The notes under the pieces are model-generated. The model did not search any database. It was not told the DNA's origin and was given only the letters and a program-made list of their open reading frames with translations. From the NCBI RefSeq assembly GCF_003347635.1, contig NZ_QDFY01000012.1, positions 78,660 through 142,659 on the forward strand: 64,000 nucleotides of DNA, written 5' to 3'. Positions 16,262 to 25,531 of the stretch are shown here, piece after piece (position 1 is the stretch's first letter; each line of letters opens with the position of its first letter). The stretch is from Sphingosinicella terrae (GTDB taxonomy: Bacteria > Pseudomonadota > Alphaproteobacteria > Sphingomonadales > Sphingomonadaceae). The position numbers and the translations under genes are program-made.

Positions 16262-18039
16262 CAGCCTACCCCGTGCTGCTGGAGCCACAGCTCGAGCAGG
16301 CCCGCCTGCCATATTTCGGAGCCGCGAAGCGGGGTGATATGCCCCGACGGATCGTCGAACAGACGCTCCAGATAGGCGCCGTCGAACAGGCCGCGCGAAC
16401 GCGCCGGCCCGCTCGACAGCGCGTCGCGCACCAGTTCCAGATACGGCCCCTGCACATATTTGAGCGCCGGGACCGGGAAATAGCCCTTGGGCCGGTCGAT
16501 CACCTCGGATGGGATGATCCGTCGCCCGATCGCCTTGAGAATGCCCTTGCCGCCCGAAGCGAGCTTGAGCCCGGGCGGGACCCGGCCGGCGATCTCGGCC
16601 AGTTCGTGGTCGAGGAACGGCGTGCGCGCCTCCAGGCCCCAGGCCATGGTCATGTTGTCGACCCGCTTCACCGGATCGTCGACCAGCATGACGGTAGCGT
16701 CGAGCCGGAGCGCCTTGTCGACCGGATCGGCGGCGCCCGCGCGGGCGAAATGCTCGCGCACATAGTCGAGCGGCAGCATGCCGCCGTTGCGCCAATCGGG
16801 GCCGAGATGGGCGTTGAGCGTCTCGGCTTCGCGGTCGAAGAAGGCGCGGGCATAGGCGGCGACCGGGTCGTTGGCGCCTGCCATCGGCGGATACCAGTGA
16901 TAGCCGCCGAACACCTCGTCGGCGCCCTGGCCGGACTGCACCACCTTGATGTGCCGCGCCACCTCCCGGCTGAGCAGATAGAAGCCGATATTGTCGTAGC
17001 TGACCATCGGCTCGGCCATCGCTTCGATCGCGCCGGGCAGCGTCTCCAGAAGCTCGGCCGAGGGGACGAAGAGCTTGTGGTGATCGGTGCCGTAATGCTG
17101 CGCGATCAGGTCGGAATAGACGAACTCGTCGCCTTTCTCGCCATTCGCCTCCTCGAAACCGATCGAGAAGGTCGCGAGGCCGTGCTGCCCCTTCTCGGCA
17201 AGCAGGCCGACGATCAGGCTCGAATCGAGACCGCCGGAAAGCAGCACCCCGACCGGGACGTCGGCGACCATCCGCCGCTCGATCGCTGCTTCCAGCGCGG
17301 CGAGCACCAGCGCCTCCCAATCCGCTTCCCCGCGGCGCTCGTCGCCTTGCTGCGGTCCGAAGGGGAGGGACCAATAGACGAGGTCGGCGAAGGACCCGTC
17401 CGGCTCGTAGGTGCGGACCGTTGCCGGCGGCAGCTTCCGGACGCCCTTGAGGATGGTCCAGGGCGGCGGGACGACGGCGTGCCAGCTCATGTAGAATTGC
17501 AGCGCCTCCGGATCGACCCCTGTGTCGAGGTCGCCGGCGGCGACGATCGCCGGCAGGGTCGAGGCGAAGCGGAGCCGCTCCGGCGTCTGCGACAGATAGA
17601 GCGGCTTGATACCGAAGCGGTCGCGGGCGAGCACGACCCGGTCGCTGTCCCGCTCGTGGATGGCGAAGGCGAACATGCCCTTGAACCGTTCGACGCATCG
17701 CGGTCCCCAGGCATGATAGGCCTTGAGGATCACTTCGGTGTCGCCGCCGGAAAAGAAGCGGTAGCCGAGCGCCTGCAGCTCGCTGCGCAGCGAGCCGTAA
17801 TTGTAGATGCAGCCGTTGAAGACGATCGACAGGCCGAGCTCCGCGTCGACCATCGGCTGCTCGGAACGGCTCGATAGATCGATGATCCTGAGGCGCTGGT
17901 GGCCGAGCCCGACGCGGCCGCGCATCAGCTGGCCGCAGGCATCCGGTCCTCGCCGCGCCTGGCTGCGCATCATCGTCGCCACGGTGCCGGCGTCGGCGGT
18001 GCCGGCGCGGAACAGCACCTCTCCGGCTATGCCGCACAT
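16261..18039 (-). CDS. N-acetylglutaminylglutamine amidotransferase (AsnB-like)
   Basis: A 592-residue glutamine-dependent amidotransferase, first gene of the NAGGN operon, amidating the dipeptide's C terminus (TIGR03104 type). The N-terminal class II glutaminase starts MCGIAGE with the nucleophilic Cys2, then FNGCIYNY. The asparagine-synthetase ATP-pyrophosphatase domain has LLSGGLDSSLI near residue 250 and SGQGADEVFGGYHW near 355. A strong AGGAGG site precedes the start. It differs from housekeeping AsnB mainly by context; coupling with the synthetase makes the assignment firm. Confidence 0.93.
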   Translation of the reverse strand: MCGIAGEVLFRAGTADAGTVATMMRSQARRGPDACGQLMRGRVGLGHQRLRIIDLSSRSEQPMVDAELGLSIVFNGCIYNYGSLRSELQALGYRFFSGGDTEVILKAYHAWGPRCVERFKGMFAFAIHERDSDRVVLARDRFGIKPLYLSQTPERLRFASTLPAIVAAGDLDTGVDPEALQFYMSWHAVVPPPWTILKGVRKLPPATVRTYEPDGSFADLVYWSLPFGPQQGDERRGEADWEALVLAALEAAIERRMVADVPVGVLLSGGLDSSLIVGLLAEKGQHGLATFSIGFEEANGEKGDEFVYSDLIAQHYGTDHHKLFVPSAELLETLPGAIEAMAEPMVSYDNIGFYLLSREVARHIKVVQSGQGADEVFGGYHWYPPMAGANDPVAAYARAFFDREAETLNAHLGPDWRNGGMLPLDYVREHFARAGAADPVDKALRLDATVMLVDDPVKRVDNMTMAWGLEARTPFLDHELAEIAGRVPPGLKLASGGKGILKAIGRRIIPSEVIDRPKGYFPVPALKYVQGPYLELVRDALSSGPARSRGLFDGAYLERLFDDPSGHITPLRGSEIWQAGLLELWLQQHGVG

Positions 18040-18359
18040 CGATGGGTCCTCCTGCCGGGAGCGGCCGGGTCAATCCGGCGGGGTGTGAGGGAGGATGCAG
18101 ACGGCCTGGGATGAAGGAAGGTCACTGGGCGTTCGGCCCCGCATTGTTCGGGCGCCGCCGCGGGACGCGCGTCGACGTGGCGCTGGTCGCGCCGCTGCAT
18201 GCATGGAGGGACATGACCGACTAACGCCGCGCGGCCGTTCGCGTTTCATTTCGGCGCAGAAAGTTCCGTGGAGGCGTCGATTGGTCTTGCCGCGCGGCGT
18301 CCGGGGGGAGGGGAGCGGAATTGCGCGAGGCGCGCCGGGATGCCAAAGCCGCGCGCCGG
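18040..18359. other. Intergenic region between the NAGGN operon and mntP
   Basis: 320 bases without a supported gene. It must hold the divergent promoters. A Mn-sensing yybP-ykoY riboswitch often precedes mntP; I looked for its conserved loops and did not see them convincingly. An in-frame TTG at 18321, behind GGGGAGCGGA, is a possible longer start for mntP. Confidence 0.5.
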
Positions 18360-18923
18360 ATGTGGGCCACGACTTCCCTGATCGCGCTGGCGCTCGCGCT
18401 CGCCGCCGATGCGTTCGCGGTCGCGCTCTGCCAGGGCGCGGCACCGGGCGCCGGCATGTCGCGGGCGCTTCGCGTCGGCACCGCCTTCGGCGCCGCGCAG
18501 GCGACGATGCCGATGATCGGCTGGATCGCGGGCCTGGGCTTCCTCGCGATCATGCGGAGCTTGGATCACTGGATCGTGCTCTTCCTCCTCGGCTTCCTCG
18601 GCCTGCGGATGATCCGGGAAGCGGCGGGATGCGATCCGGAGACTCCGCGCGGCGCGCTGGCCGGCTGGGCCCTGGCCGGCGCCGCGGTGGCGACCAGCCT
18701 AGACGCCCTGGCCGCCGGTGTGACGCTGCCGACGCTCGAGCTTCCCGTCCTGCTCGCCTGCGCGGTGATCGGCGCGGCGACCTTCCTGCTCTGCACCGGC
18801 GGCGTGCTGGCCGGCCGCATCGCGAGCCGCCACGTCGGCAAATATGCCGAGCTCGCCGGCGGGCTCGTGCTGATCGGCCTCGGTCTCAAGATTTTCGTCG
18901 AGCACCAGTTCCTCGGCGCCTGA
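18360..18923 (+). CDS. mntP: Manganese efflux pump MntP
   Basis: A 187-residue inner-membrane protein exporting Mn2+. Six hydrophobic segments form two symmetric halves, with the Asp-containing motifs ALAADAFAVAL near residue 12 and ATSLDALAAGV near 115 that are conserved in the MntP/YebN family. Length agrees with the E. coli protein (188). ATG 18360 aligns with the family start. TTG 18321 has a better ribosome site and would add 13 basic residues, so the start is uncertain. No Mn riboswitch was recognised upstream. Confidence 0.9.
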   Translation: MWATTSLIALALALAADAFAVALCQGAAPGAGMSRALRVGTAFGAAQATMPMIGWIAGLGFLAIMRSLDHWIVLFLLGFLGLRMIREAAGCDPETPRGALAGWALAGAAVATSLDALAAGVTLPTLELPVLLACAVIGAATFLLCTGGVLAGRIASRHVGKYAELAGGLVLIGLGLKIFVEHQFLGA

Positions 18924-18954
18924 ACCTTTGCCGTCGCCCCTGCTGAAGCCTTAT

Positions 18955-19058
18955 CGTCGCCCCTGCGAAGGCAGGGGCCCAAGCAGGGTAGGGCGCTACG
19001 CCGCAAGTTCGTGACAGCGATAAGCTCCTCTTGGGCCCCTGCTTTCGCAGGGGCGACG
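18955..19058. repeat. Long inverted repeat, REP/MITE-like
   Basis: Two 29-base arms (18955-18983 and 19030-19058) are inverted copies with one mismatch. Each contains its own small palindrome (CCCCTGCGAAGGCAGGGG in the left arm). A degenerate third half-copy lies at about 18930-18948. The element sits between the convergent mntP and M28 peptidase genes, where it could act as a bidirectional terminator. Similar 'CCCTGCGAAGGCAGGG' repeats are, to my knowledge, frequent in alphaproteobacterial genomes. Confidence 0.75.
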
Positions 19059-19102
19059 GACTGGGATGCGTCTCAGCGAGATTTCGGCTTTTTGCCGCCC
19101 CC

Positions 19103-20827
19103 TCACCGTCGCCGTTCCGCCGATCGCTCGCGAACGGCCCTGAACTCCGACGCCTCCCGCCATCCCGGCCAGACGTCGGTGAAGGCCAGCTCGCGCCCGA
19201 TCCGATAGGCCAATGAGCCGTCCTGCGCGGCGCCGCGCAGGTCCCAGTCGGCGCTCCAGTCGTCGCAGGGCTGGTGATAGCAGTCGGCGGTGAACCGGGT
19301 CACCCAGGCGTCGCCGGCCTCTCGACCGCCCTGGACGAGGTCGGCGCCGCCGCCCAGCGCCATCAGCAGCAGCACCGGCACGCCGCGCTTGGCCAGGGAG
19401 AAATGGTCGGCACGGTAGAAGAGACCGCGTTCCGGATGGGAATCGGGCGTGACGCGCCGGCCCTGGCTCGCCGCCATTCGCGCGAGCCAGTCTTCCATCT
19501 CGCTCTGGCCCTCGCCGATCAGGATGACGTCGCGCGCTGGCCCCGCGCTCTGCAGCGTGTCGAGCGTGATGTTCGCGACTGTGGTCTCGAGCGGGTAGAG
19601 CGGATTGCGCGCATAATATTCGGAGCCGAGGAGGCCGCGCTCTTCCGCGGTCCACGCCGCGAAGACGATGCTCCGCTCCGGCGGCGGGCCCTCGCGAAAC
19701 GCCCGCGCCACCTCGAGCATCGCTGCCGTGCCGAGCGCGTCGTCATGCGCGCCGTTGCGGATGCGATCGCCGCGCGCGTCGGCGGGGCCGATGCCGTAGG
19801 CGTCCCAATGGACGCCGTAGACGATCGTCTCGTCCGGGCGGCTGGCGCCTGGCAGCCTCGCAATGACGTTATGGCTCTCGACCGCCTCCACAGTCACCGG
19901 CAGGTCCGCGCTCAGAGTGGCGCCGAGATCGATCGGCCGGAAGGCGGCGGTGCGCGCCTGGCGCTTCACCGCCGCGAGATCCTGGCCGGCGCGGCGGAGC
20001 AGGTCGGCGGCCGCGTCCCACTGTATCCAGCCCTGGAGCAGGACCGGCTGGCGCGCGTCCGGCGGCAGCACGACATTGTAATTCTCGCCCGCCGGCGCCT
20101 CGACCGTGTTCCAGCCATAGCCGGCGGCCTCGGTCTCGTGGACGACCAGGGCCGCGATCGCACCGCGCCTCGCGGCCTCTTCGAACTTGTAGGCCCAGCG
20201 GCCATAATAGGTCATCGCCTGGCCACCGAACCGGCCCGCGACCGGATCTCCCGGCTGCGCCTCGAAATCGGGGTCGTTGACCAGGAACACGGCCACCTTG
20301 CCGGTGAGGTCGGCGTCCTTGAAATCGTCCCATTGCCGCTCCGGCGCCGACACGCCGTAGCCGACGAAGACCATCGGCGCCGCCTCGATCCGCGCCCGTT
20401 CCGCCGCGCGGACGGTGCTGACATAGATGTCGGACGGCGATTGCAGGGTCAGCGTCTCGCCGTGGCTGCGCACGGAGAAGGAGGCGGGGCTCTGCACCTG
20501 GGTGCGGATGAGCGGCACGCGCTGGGTCCAGCCGCCATTCTCGCCCCCCGGCTCGAGCCCGAGCGCCGCAAATTGCCCGCTCAGCCATTCGATCGTCCGT
20601 CGCTCGCCCTCGGTGCCGGGCGCCCGGCCCTGCAGCTCGTCGGCGGCGAAGGCGCGGGTCAGCTGCGACAGTCGCTCGGGATCGATCGGCGCGTAGGAAG
20701 CGGCCGAGGCGGGATCGGAGGTCGAGGGTGGGGCTCTCGACGACAACTCTCCGGTTGCTTGGGTGGCGCAGGCGCTCACGGCGAGGCCCAGCAATGCAAG
20801 CCCGGCGGCTGTCGTCATTCGCTTCAT
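19103..20827 (-). CDS. M28 family zinc aminopeptidase, predicted lipoprotein
   Basis: A 574-residue exported metallopeptidase. The N terminus (MKRMTTAAGLALLGLAVSAC) is a lipoprotein signal with Cys20 as the lipidation site, suggesting an envelope-anchored enzyme. A protease-associated insert follows (about residues 130-300). The M28 zinc-site motifs are VHWDAYG near 340, GAHDDALG, WTAEERGLLGSEY and FYRADHFSLAKRG. It probably removes N-terminal residues from peptides. The start is well set by AAGGAG seven bases upstream; the longer in-frame start adds an Arg-rich leader. It is divergent from the prolyl oligopeptidase gene, so the two may serve extracellular peptide use. Confidence 0.92.
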   Translation of the reverse strand: MKRMTTAAGLALLGLAVSACATQATGELSSRAPPSTSDPASAASYAPIDPERLSQLTRAFAADELQGRAPGTEGERRTIEWLSGQFAALGLEPGGENGGWTQRVPLIRTQVQSPASFSVRSHGETLTLQSPSDIYVSTVRAAERARIEAAPMVFVGYGVSAPERQWDDFKDADLTGKVAVFLVNDPDFEAQPGDPVAGRFGGQAMTYYGRWAYKFEEAARRGAIAALVVHETEAAGYGWNTVEAPAGENYNVVLPPDARQPVLLQGWIQWDAAADLLRRAGQDLAAVKRQARTAAFRPIDLGATLSADLPVTVEAVESHNVIARLPGASRPDETIVYGVHWDAYGIGPADARGDRIRNGAHDDALGTAAMLEVARAFREGPPPERSIVFAAWTAEERGLLGSEYYARNPLYPLETTVANITLDTLQSAGPARDVILIGEGQSEMEDWLARMAASQGRRVTPDSHPERGLFYRADHFSLAKRGVPVLLLMALGGGADLVQGGREAGDAWVTRFTADCYHQPCDDWSADWDLRGAAQDGSLAYRIGRELAFTDVWPGWREASEFRAVRERSAERRR

Positions 20828-21029
20828 CAAATACTCCTTCGTCTCGGCCGCGGACCGGCGTCGGCATCCGATCGATTCCGTCCGTCGCCGGCGGCGGCGG
20901 AGAGTGGGGGAAGGGGTGTGTCCGGACATCGTCTTTATCGATCGACCGCCGGAACCTCCCAGCCTGAAGACAAACTCCCCTGATTCGTTTTCGTTCGTTT
21001 CGAGGTTCGTTGTCCGAACGGTCGTTCAT

Positions 21030-21057
21030 TTGACAGCCCGAAGCCGGGTGCTAGACC
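21030..21057 (+). promoter_or_regulatory. Candidate sigma-70 promoter for the prolyl oligopeptidase gene
   Basis: A consensus TTGACA (21030-21035) is followed after 16 bp by TAGACC (21052-21057), 39 bases before the ATG at 21096. The 268-base divergent region upstream also has several CGTTCGTT-like words whose meaning is unclear. Confidence 0.45.
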
Positions 21058-21095
21058 TGCGGCACTCCCGGATCATCAGGAAAGTCCTTGCCACG

Positions 21096-23279
21096 ATGCG
21101 CAAATCCTCGCTTTTCGCCCTTTCCCTTGCCGCCTTCGCCGCCGGCGTTTCCTCGCTCGCGGCTGCCGCGGCGAGCCCGTCGGCGCCGGCCGCTGCCTCG
21201 CCGGCCCTCGCTTACCCCGAAACCACCCGGGGCGACGTCGCCGAGGACCTGTTCGGCGAGCGCGTCGCCGACCCGTATCGCTGGCTCGAGAACGACGTCC
21301 GCGAGGATCCGCGCGTGCGCGAATGGGTGACCGCGCAGAACCGGGTCACCGACGCCTTCCTCGCCAATCTGCCGGCGCGGGCGGCTTTCCGCGCGCGCAT
21401 GACCCAGATGTACGATTACGAGCGGTTCGGCCTTCCGGAGAAGGCCGGCAACTTCTATTTCTACACGCGCAACGACGGCCTCCAGAACCAGTCCGTCCTC
21501 CATGTGCGCCAAGGTCTTGCCGGCGCGCCGCGCGTGCTCATCGATCCCAATGGCTGGTCCCAGGACGGCGCCACGGCGCTGGCGGAGTGGACCCCGTCGG
21601 AGGACGGCCGCCACCTCGTCTATGGCATCCAGGACGGCGGCACCGACTGGCGCACCCTTCGCGTCCTCGACGTGGCGAGCGGCCGCGTCCTCGAAGACGA
21701 GGTCCGCTGGGTCAAATTCTCCAACATCGACTGGGCGAAGGACGGTTCCGGCTTCTTCTATTCGCGCTTCCCCGAGCCGAGCCAGGGCGCGCAGTTCCAG
21801 TCGCTGAACGAGAATCAGGCGGTCTATTTCCACCGGCTCGGCACGCCGCAGTCGCAGGACCGCCAGGTCTTCGCGACCCCCGATCACCCCCGGCGCAATC
21901 ATGCCGCTGAGGTGTCCGAGGACGGGCGCTGGCTGATCGTCAGCTCGTCGGAAGGAACCGACGCCCGCTACGAGATCAGCCTCATCGACCTCACCCAGCC
22001 CAATGCCGAGCCGCGCCGCCTGGTGACCGGGCTCGAGCATGACTGGACCTATATCGGCAATCGCGGCTCGACCTTCTACTGGCGGACCAACAATGGAGCG
22101 CCGCGCCAGCGCATCGTCGCCACCGATTTCTCCCGCCCCGGGCTCGAAATCGCCGAGATCGTCGCCGAGGATGCGGCCACCCTCGAAGGCGCCTCGATCG
22201 TCGGCAACCAGCTCATCGCCGAATATCTGGTCGACGCGAAGAGCGAGGTGCGCACCTTCGGCCTCGACGGCCGCCGCGCCGGCACGATCGCGCTGCCGGG
22301 CATCGGCACCGTCGCCGGCTTCCAGGGGGATTCGAGCGGCACGGAAACCTTCTACAGCTTCGCCAGCTACAACCGGCCGCCGACGGTCTACCGCTACGAC
22401 AGCGCGACCGGCGAAAGCGAGGTCTTCGCCCAGCCCGAACTCGCCTTCGATCCGGAGCGCTACGAGGTCCGCCAGGTCTTCTTCAATTCGAAGGACGGCA
22501 CCCGCGTGCCGATGTTCCTCGTCCATCGCCGCGACCTTGCCGAAGGCCAGCCGCATCCAACCTTGCTCTACGGCTATGGCGGCTTCAACGCCTCGTCGAC
22601 GCCGGCATTCCAGCCGCGCTGGATGACCTGGATCGACATGGGCGGCGTCCTCGCCGTCGCCAACCTGCGCGGCGGCGGCGAATATGGTCAGGCGTGGCAC
22701 GATGCCGGCCGGCGCGCCAACAAGCAGAACGTGTTCGACGACTTCATCGCCGCGGCCGAGCATCTGATCGCGCAGGGGATCACCACCAATCGCCACCTCG
22801 CCATCGAGGGCCGCTCCAATGGCGGGCTCCTCGTCGGCGCCGTCGTCAACCAGCGGCCCGACCTGTTCGCGGCCGCCCTTCCCGGCGTCGGCGTGATGGA
22901 CATGCTGCGCTTCGACCGTTTCACCGCAGGGCGCTATTGGGTGGACGATTATGGCTATCCGGATCGGGAGGAAGATTTCCGGATCCTGCGAGCCTACTCG
23001 CCCTACCACAATATCCGGACGGGCGTCGCTTACCCGCCGGTGCTGGTGACTACTGCCGACACCGACGACCGCGTCGTCCCCGGCCACAGCTTCAAGTATA
23101 TCTCGGCGTTGCAGCAAGCCGATCCGAACGGCGCGCCGCACCTCATCCGCATCGAGACCCGCGCCGGCCACGGCTCGGGCAAGCCGACGGACAAGCAGAT
23201 CGAGGAATATAGCGACATGTACGCCTTCATCGCCCATTTCACGCAGATGCAGGTGCCTTCCGGGACCGCGTCGCGATAG
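21096..23279 (+). CDS. Prolyl oligopeptidase (S9A), secreted
   Basis: A 727-residue serine peptidase cleaving after proline in short peptides. Residues 1-25 are a signal peptide ([20 protein letters not shown]), so it acts in the periplasm or outside. The N-terminal seven-bladed propeller begins with the family signature DPYRWLEND. The alpha/beta-hydrolase domain carries Ser in EGRSNGGLL (about residue 573), Asp in [12 protein letters not shown] (about 654) and His in AGHGSGKPT (about 691). Length fits the family. The ATG was chosen because it begins the signal peptide. The gene is divergent from the M28 peptidase gene. Confidence 0.95.
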   Translation: MRKSSLFALSLAAFAAGVSSLAAAAASPSAPAAASPALAYPETTRGDVAEDLFGERVADPYRWLENDVREDPRVREWVTAQNRVTDAFLANLPARAAFRARMTQMYDYERFGLPEKAGNFYFYTRNDGLQNQSVLHVRQGLAGAPRVLIDPNGWSQDGATALAEWTPSEDGRHLVYGIQDGGTDWRTLRVLDVASGRVLEDEVRWVKFSNIDWAKDGSGFFYSRFPEPSQGAQFQSLNENQAVYFHRLGTPQSQDRQVFATPDHPRRNHAAEVSEDGRWLIVSSSEGTDARYEISLIDLTQPNAEPRRLVTGLEHDWTYIGNRGSTFYWRTNNGAPRQRIVATDFSRPGLEIAEIVAEDAATLEGASIVGNQLIAEYLVDAKSEVRTFGLDGRRAGTIALPGIGTVAGFQGDSSGTETFYSFASYNRPPTVYRYDSATGESEVFAQPELAFDPERYEVRQVFFNSKDGTRVPMFLVHRRDLAEGQPHPTLLYGYGGFNASSTPAFQPRWMTWIDMGGVLAVANLRGGGEYGQAWHDAGRRANKQNVFDDFIAAAEHLIAQGITTNRHLAIEGRSNGGLLVGAVVNQRPDLFAAALPGVGVMDMLRFDRFTAGRYWVDDYGYPDREEDFRILRAYSPYHNIRTGVAYPPVLVTTADTDDRVVPGHSFKYISALQQADPNGAPHLIRIETRAGHGSGKPTDKQIEEYSDMYAFIAHFTQMQVPSGTASR

Positions 23280-23331
23280 CGCCTGCCTGACCACAGCGAT
23301 CGCGGTCTTGGCCGGCATCGTTTCATGAATC

Positions 23332-23362
23332 CGCCGGCCCGGTATATGCTCCCGGGCCGGCG
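23332..23362. promoter_or_regulatory. Perfect 11-bp inverted repeat touching a start codon
   Basis: CGCCGGCCCGG and its exact inverse CCGGGCCGGCG flank a 9-base spacer. The right arm ends two bases before the ATG of the winged-helix/TPR gene, where a ribosome site would be. As RNA this is a very stable hairpin. It could be an autoregulatory operator, a translation block, or the terminator of the upstream peptidase gene (53 bases away). Confidence 0.6.
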
Positions 23363-23364
23363 CC

Positions 23365-24570
23365 ATGATCATCATCGGCCACTGGACCTTCGATCCCGGG
23401 ACGCGCCGCTTGCTGGCCGGCGGCGAGGAGCGCCGACTCTCGCCCAAGGCCGCTGAGGTCTTGCAGGCGCTCTCCGAAACCGCGCCGCAGCCTTGGTCGC
23501 GCGACGCCCTGCTCGAGCGGGTCTGGCCGGGCGTCTTCGTCGGCGAGGAGGTGCTGACCCACGCCGTCGCCGAGCTCCGCCGTCAGCTCGGGGACGAATT
23601 TCGCGATCCGGTCCATATCGAGACGATTCACAAGCGCGGCTATCGGCTGAAATGTCCGGTGGAGCATCCCGAGATTCCGGCACACGGCGATCGCGACTCG
23701 GCCACGGAGCTCGAGCTGGATCTCTATGCCAGCTATTTGGAAGCCTGCGAGCTGTTCGACCGCGGCGGGACCCGCAACACCAGCGAGGCGGCGGCGCTAT
23801 TCGCTTCCGTTTCGGAAGCCGCGCCGGATTTCGTGGCGGCCCGCGTCGGCCTGGCCAAGGCGACCGCCTTCCTCGCCATCTATTACAGCCCGGGAAGCGC
23901 GGATCTCGCCGCGGCGCTCGTCCAGTGCGAGCTGGCCCGCCGCGGCAATCCGAAGTCGGCCGAGGCTCATGCGGCGCAAGGCTTCGTCTATGCGATCGGC
24001 CATCAATATCAGCGGGCGCTTGCCGATTTCCGCAAGGCGGTAGCGCTCGATCCTCAGTCCAGCGACGTCCATTACATGCTCGGGCGCGCCTGCTTCGCCG
24101 AGCTGGATACCGGCCTAGCCGCGCCGATGCTCGAGCGAGCGGCCGCGCTTCGCGAGGACGATTATCATTCGCTGATGCTGGCCGGAAAGGCTCGCCAGAT
24201 GAGCGGCGACGATCGCCGCGCGCGCTCGAACTTCGCGCTGGCGGCGGCGCGGATCCGTCCTAGGCTGGAAGCCTTTCCCGACGATTTTCGCGCGGTTTGC
24301 GGGTTGTCGCGCTGCCTTGTCCATCTCGGTGATCTCGATTCGGCGGCGGCCTTGCTCGACCGTGCCCGCGATCACTCGGATCCGATGAACTATCATCTCG
24401 CCTGTACCTACGCCCGAGCCGGAGAGTCGGAGCGCGCGCTCGACACGCTGGAGGAGGTGATCGCTCATGGTTGGAATCACGGGGCGTGGCTCGATCGTGA
24501 TCCCGACTTCGACCGGATCAGGGACGATGCGCGCTTTCGACGCATAGCCCGGACGATCCAGACCCACTGA
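23365..24570 (+). CDS. OmpR/CadC-type winged-helix regulator with TPR domain
   Basis: A 401-residue cytosolic regulator. Residues 1-100 form a winged-helix DNA-binding domain of the transcriptional-activator C-terminal type (LSPKAAEVLQALSETAP, VLTHAVAELRRQLGDE, then the wing IETIHKRGYRL). Residues about 120-400 are helical with tetratricopeptide-like pairs (AHAAQGFVYAIGHQYQRALADF, DVHYMLGRACFAEL). No membrane segment is seen, unlike ToxR/CadC. There is no Shine-Dalgarno sequence; an 11-bp perfect hairpin occupies that position. The target is unknown. Confidence 0.85.
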   Translation: MIIIGHWTFDPGTRRLLAGGEERRLSPKAAEVLQALSETAPQPWSRDALLERVWPGVFVGEEVLTHAVAELRRQLGDEFRDPVHIETIHKRGYRLKCPVEHPEIPAHGDRDSATELELDLYASYLEACELFDRGGTRNTSEAAALFASVSEAAPDFVAARVGLAKATAFLAIYYSPGSADLAAALVQCELARRGNPKSAEAHAAQGFVYAIGHQYQRALADFRKAVALDPQSSDVHYMLGRACFAELDTGLAAPMLERAAALREDDYHSLMLAGKARQMSGDDRRARSNFALAAARIRPRLEAFPDDFRAVCGLSRCLVHLGDLDSAAALLDRARDHSDPMNYHLACTYARAGESERALDTLEEVIAHGWNHGAWLDRDPDFDRIRDDARFRRIARTIQTH

Positions 24571-24772
24571 GCCTGTTCGTCGGCATCAGCTCGACAGGCA
24601 CGATGAGGCGGCCCTGAAGGCGGTGCTGGCGACGACCACGGAACGTCCGCGCGCCATGCCGCCGCCTTCCTTGCCCCGATGGTACGAAAACAGTCTGAAA
24701 CCTTCAGGTTTGCGGCTTCGCTCGCGGCTATTCGCCGTGGGGAGCGCAGGATCATGGATGGAGAGGGCGGAA

Positions 24773-25099
24773 ATGAAGCGACTGATGATCGTCGAGACGC
24801 GGGATCCGATCGCCACGCCCGACGCGGCCTGGGGGACCGGGCTGCTGATCGAGGCCCGGCAGGCGGGCACCGCCTGCACTCTGATGCTGGCGGAGAACGG
24901 CACGCTCGGGGCCAGGGCGGGCGCCAGCCCGTCCTGGCTGGTCGCGGCCGCCGACGCCGGCATCGAGATACTCGCCGATGCGTTCGCTCTCGCCGAGCGC
25001 GGCATTCCAGCCGAGCAGATCGCCACGGGAATTCGATCGGCACCGCTCGCCCTCATCGTCGACCGGCTGGCGGCGGGCGATCCGGTCCTCTGGCGCTAG
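24773..25099 (+). CDS. DsrE/F-like small protein (first of three)
   Basis: A 108-residue cytosolic protein (MKRLMIVETRDPIATPDAAW...) with an alpha/beta pattern resembling the DsrE/DsrF-like fold: a short beta strand, then a helix of a 'small-molecule handling' type and ALAERGIPAEQIATGI near the end. It has a single Cys (about residue 36). It begins an apparent operon with two further DsrE-type genes (9 and 12 bases apart) that ends 263 bases before a cysteine synthase gene. The start was chosen at an ATG behind GAGGGCGGA; longer frames lack protein-like residues. Family assignment rests partly on the neighbours. Confidence 0.65.
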   Translation: MKRLMIVETRDPIATPDAAWGTGLLIEARQAGTACTLMLAENGTLGARAGASPSWLVAAADAGIEILADAFALAERGIPAEQIATGIRSAPLALIVDRLAAGDPVLWR

Positions 25100-25108
25100 G
25101 AGGCCGCG

Positions 25109-25519
25109 ATGACCCGCACCCGGCTCACCTTCCTGCTGATGGATGCCCCGTTCGAATCGTCACGCACGGCAACGGCGATGCGCCTCATCGATGCCGCCCT
25201 CGATCGCGGGATAGACGTCAACATCTTCGCTTATGAAGGCGCGGTCGGTCTGCCGCTCGCCGCCCAGACGGCGCATGCGAATGCGGTGCACGGCCGCGAC
25301 GCGACCGAGGAAGACCATCCGCTGCCACGCGAGTGGGTCGCCGCCTTGCGCGACAAGGCGGTCGAGCGCGGCCTGGCCTTCGATTGGGTCAATTGCGGCC
25401 TGTGCGTCGAGGAGCGCGGCGCGGCGGGATCGATCGAGGGCACGCGCCGCGGCACGCCCGCGGATTTCTGGGCGATGGCCGCGGCCTCGACCAACACGCT
25501 CGTTGTCGCGACCGCTTGA
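25109..25519 (+). CDS. DsrE/TusD family protein (second of three)
   Basis: A 136-residue protein with the DsrE/TusD-like order: RTRLTFLLMDAPFESSRT, a helix with ALDRGIDVNIFAYEGAV, and a Cys-containing loop (WVNCGLCVEERG, about residues 90-101) at the place where TusD/DsrE proteins keep the persulfide-carrying Cys. These proteins relay sulfur in tRNA thiolation or sulfur oxidation. Here it more likely belongs to a stand-alone sulfur-relay complex with its two neighbours. An AGGAGG site precedes the ATG closely. Confidence 0.8.
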   Translation: MTRTRLTFLLMDAPFESSRTATAMRLIDAALDRGIDVNIFAYEGAVGLPLAAQTAHANAVHGRDATEEDHPLPREWVAALRDKAVERGLAFDWVNCGLCVEERGAAGSIEGTRRGTPADFWAMAAASTNTLVVATA

Positions 25520-25531
25520 GGGGGACGATCC

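Noticed and set aside
18040..18359. A Mn riboswitch (yybP-ykoY) upstream of mntP
   Set aside because: The conserved loop sequences could not be located; only GC-rich stems of no particular pattern.
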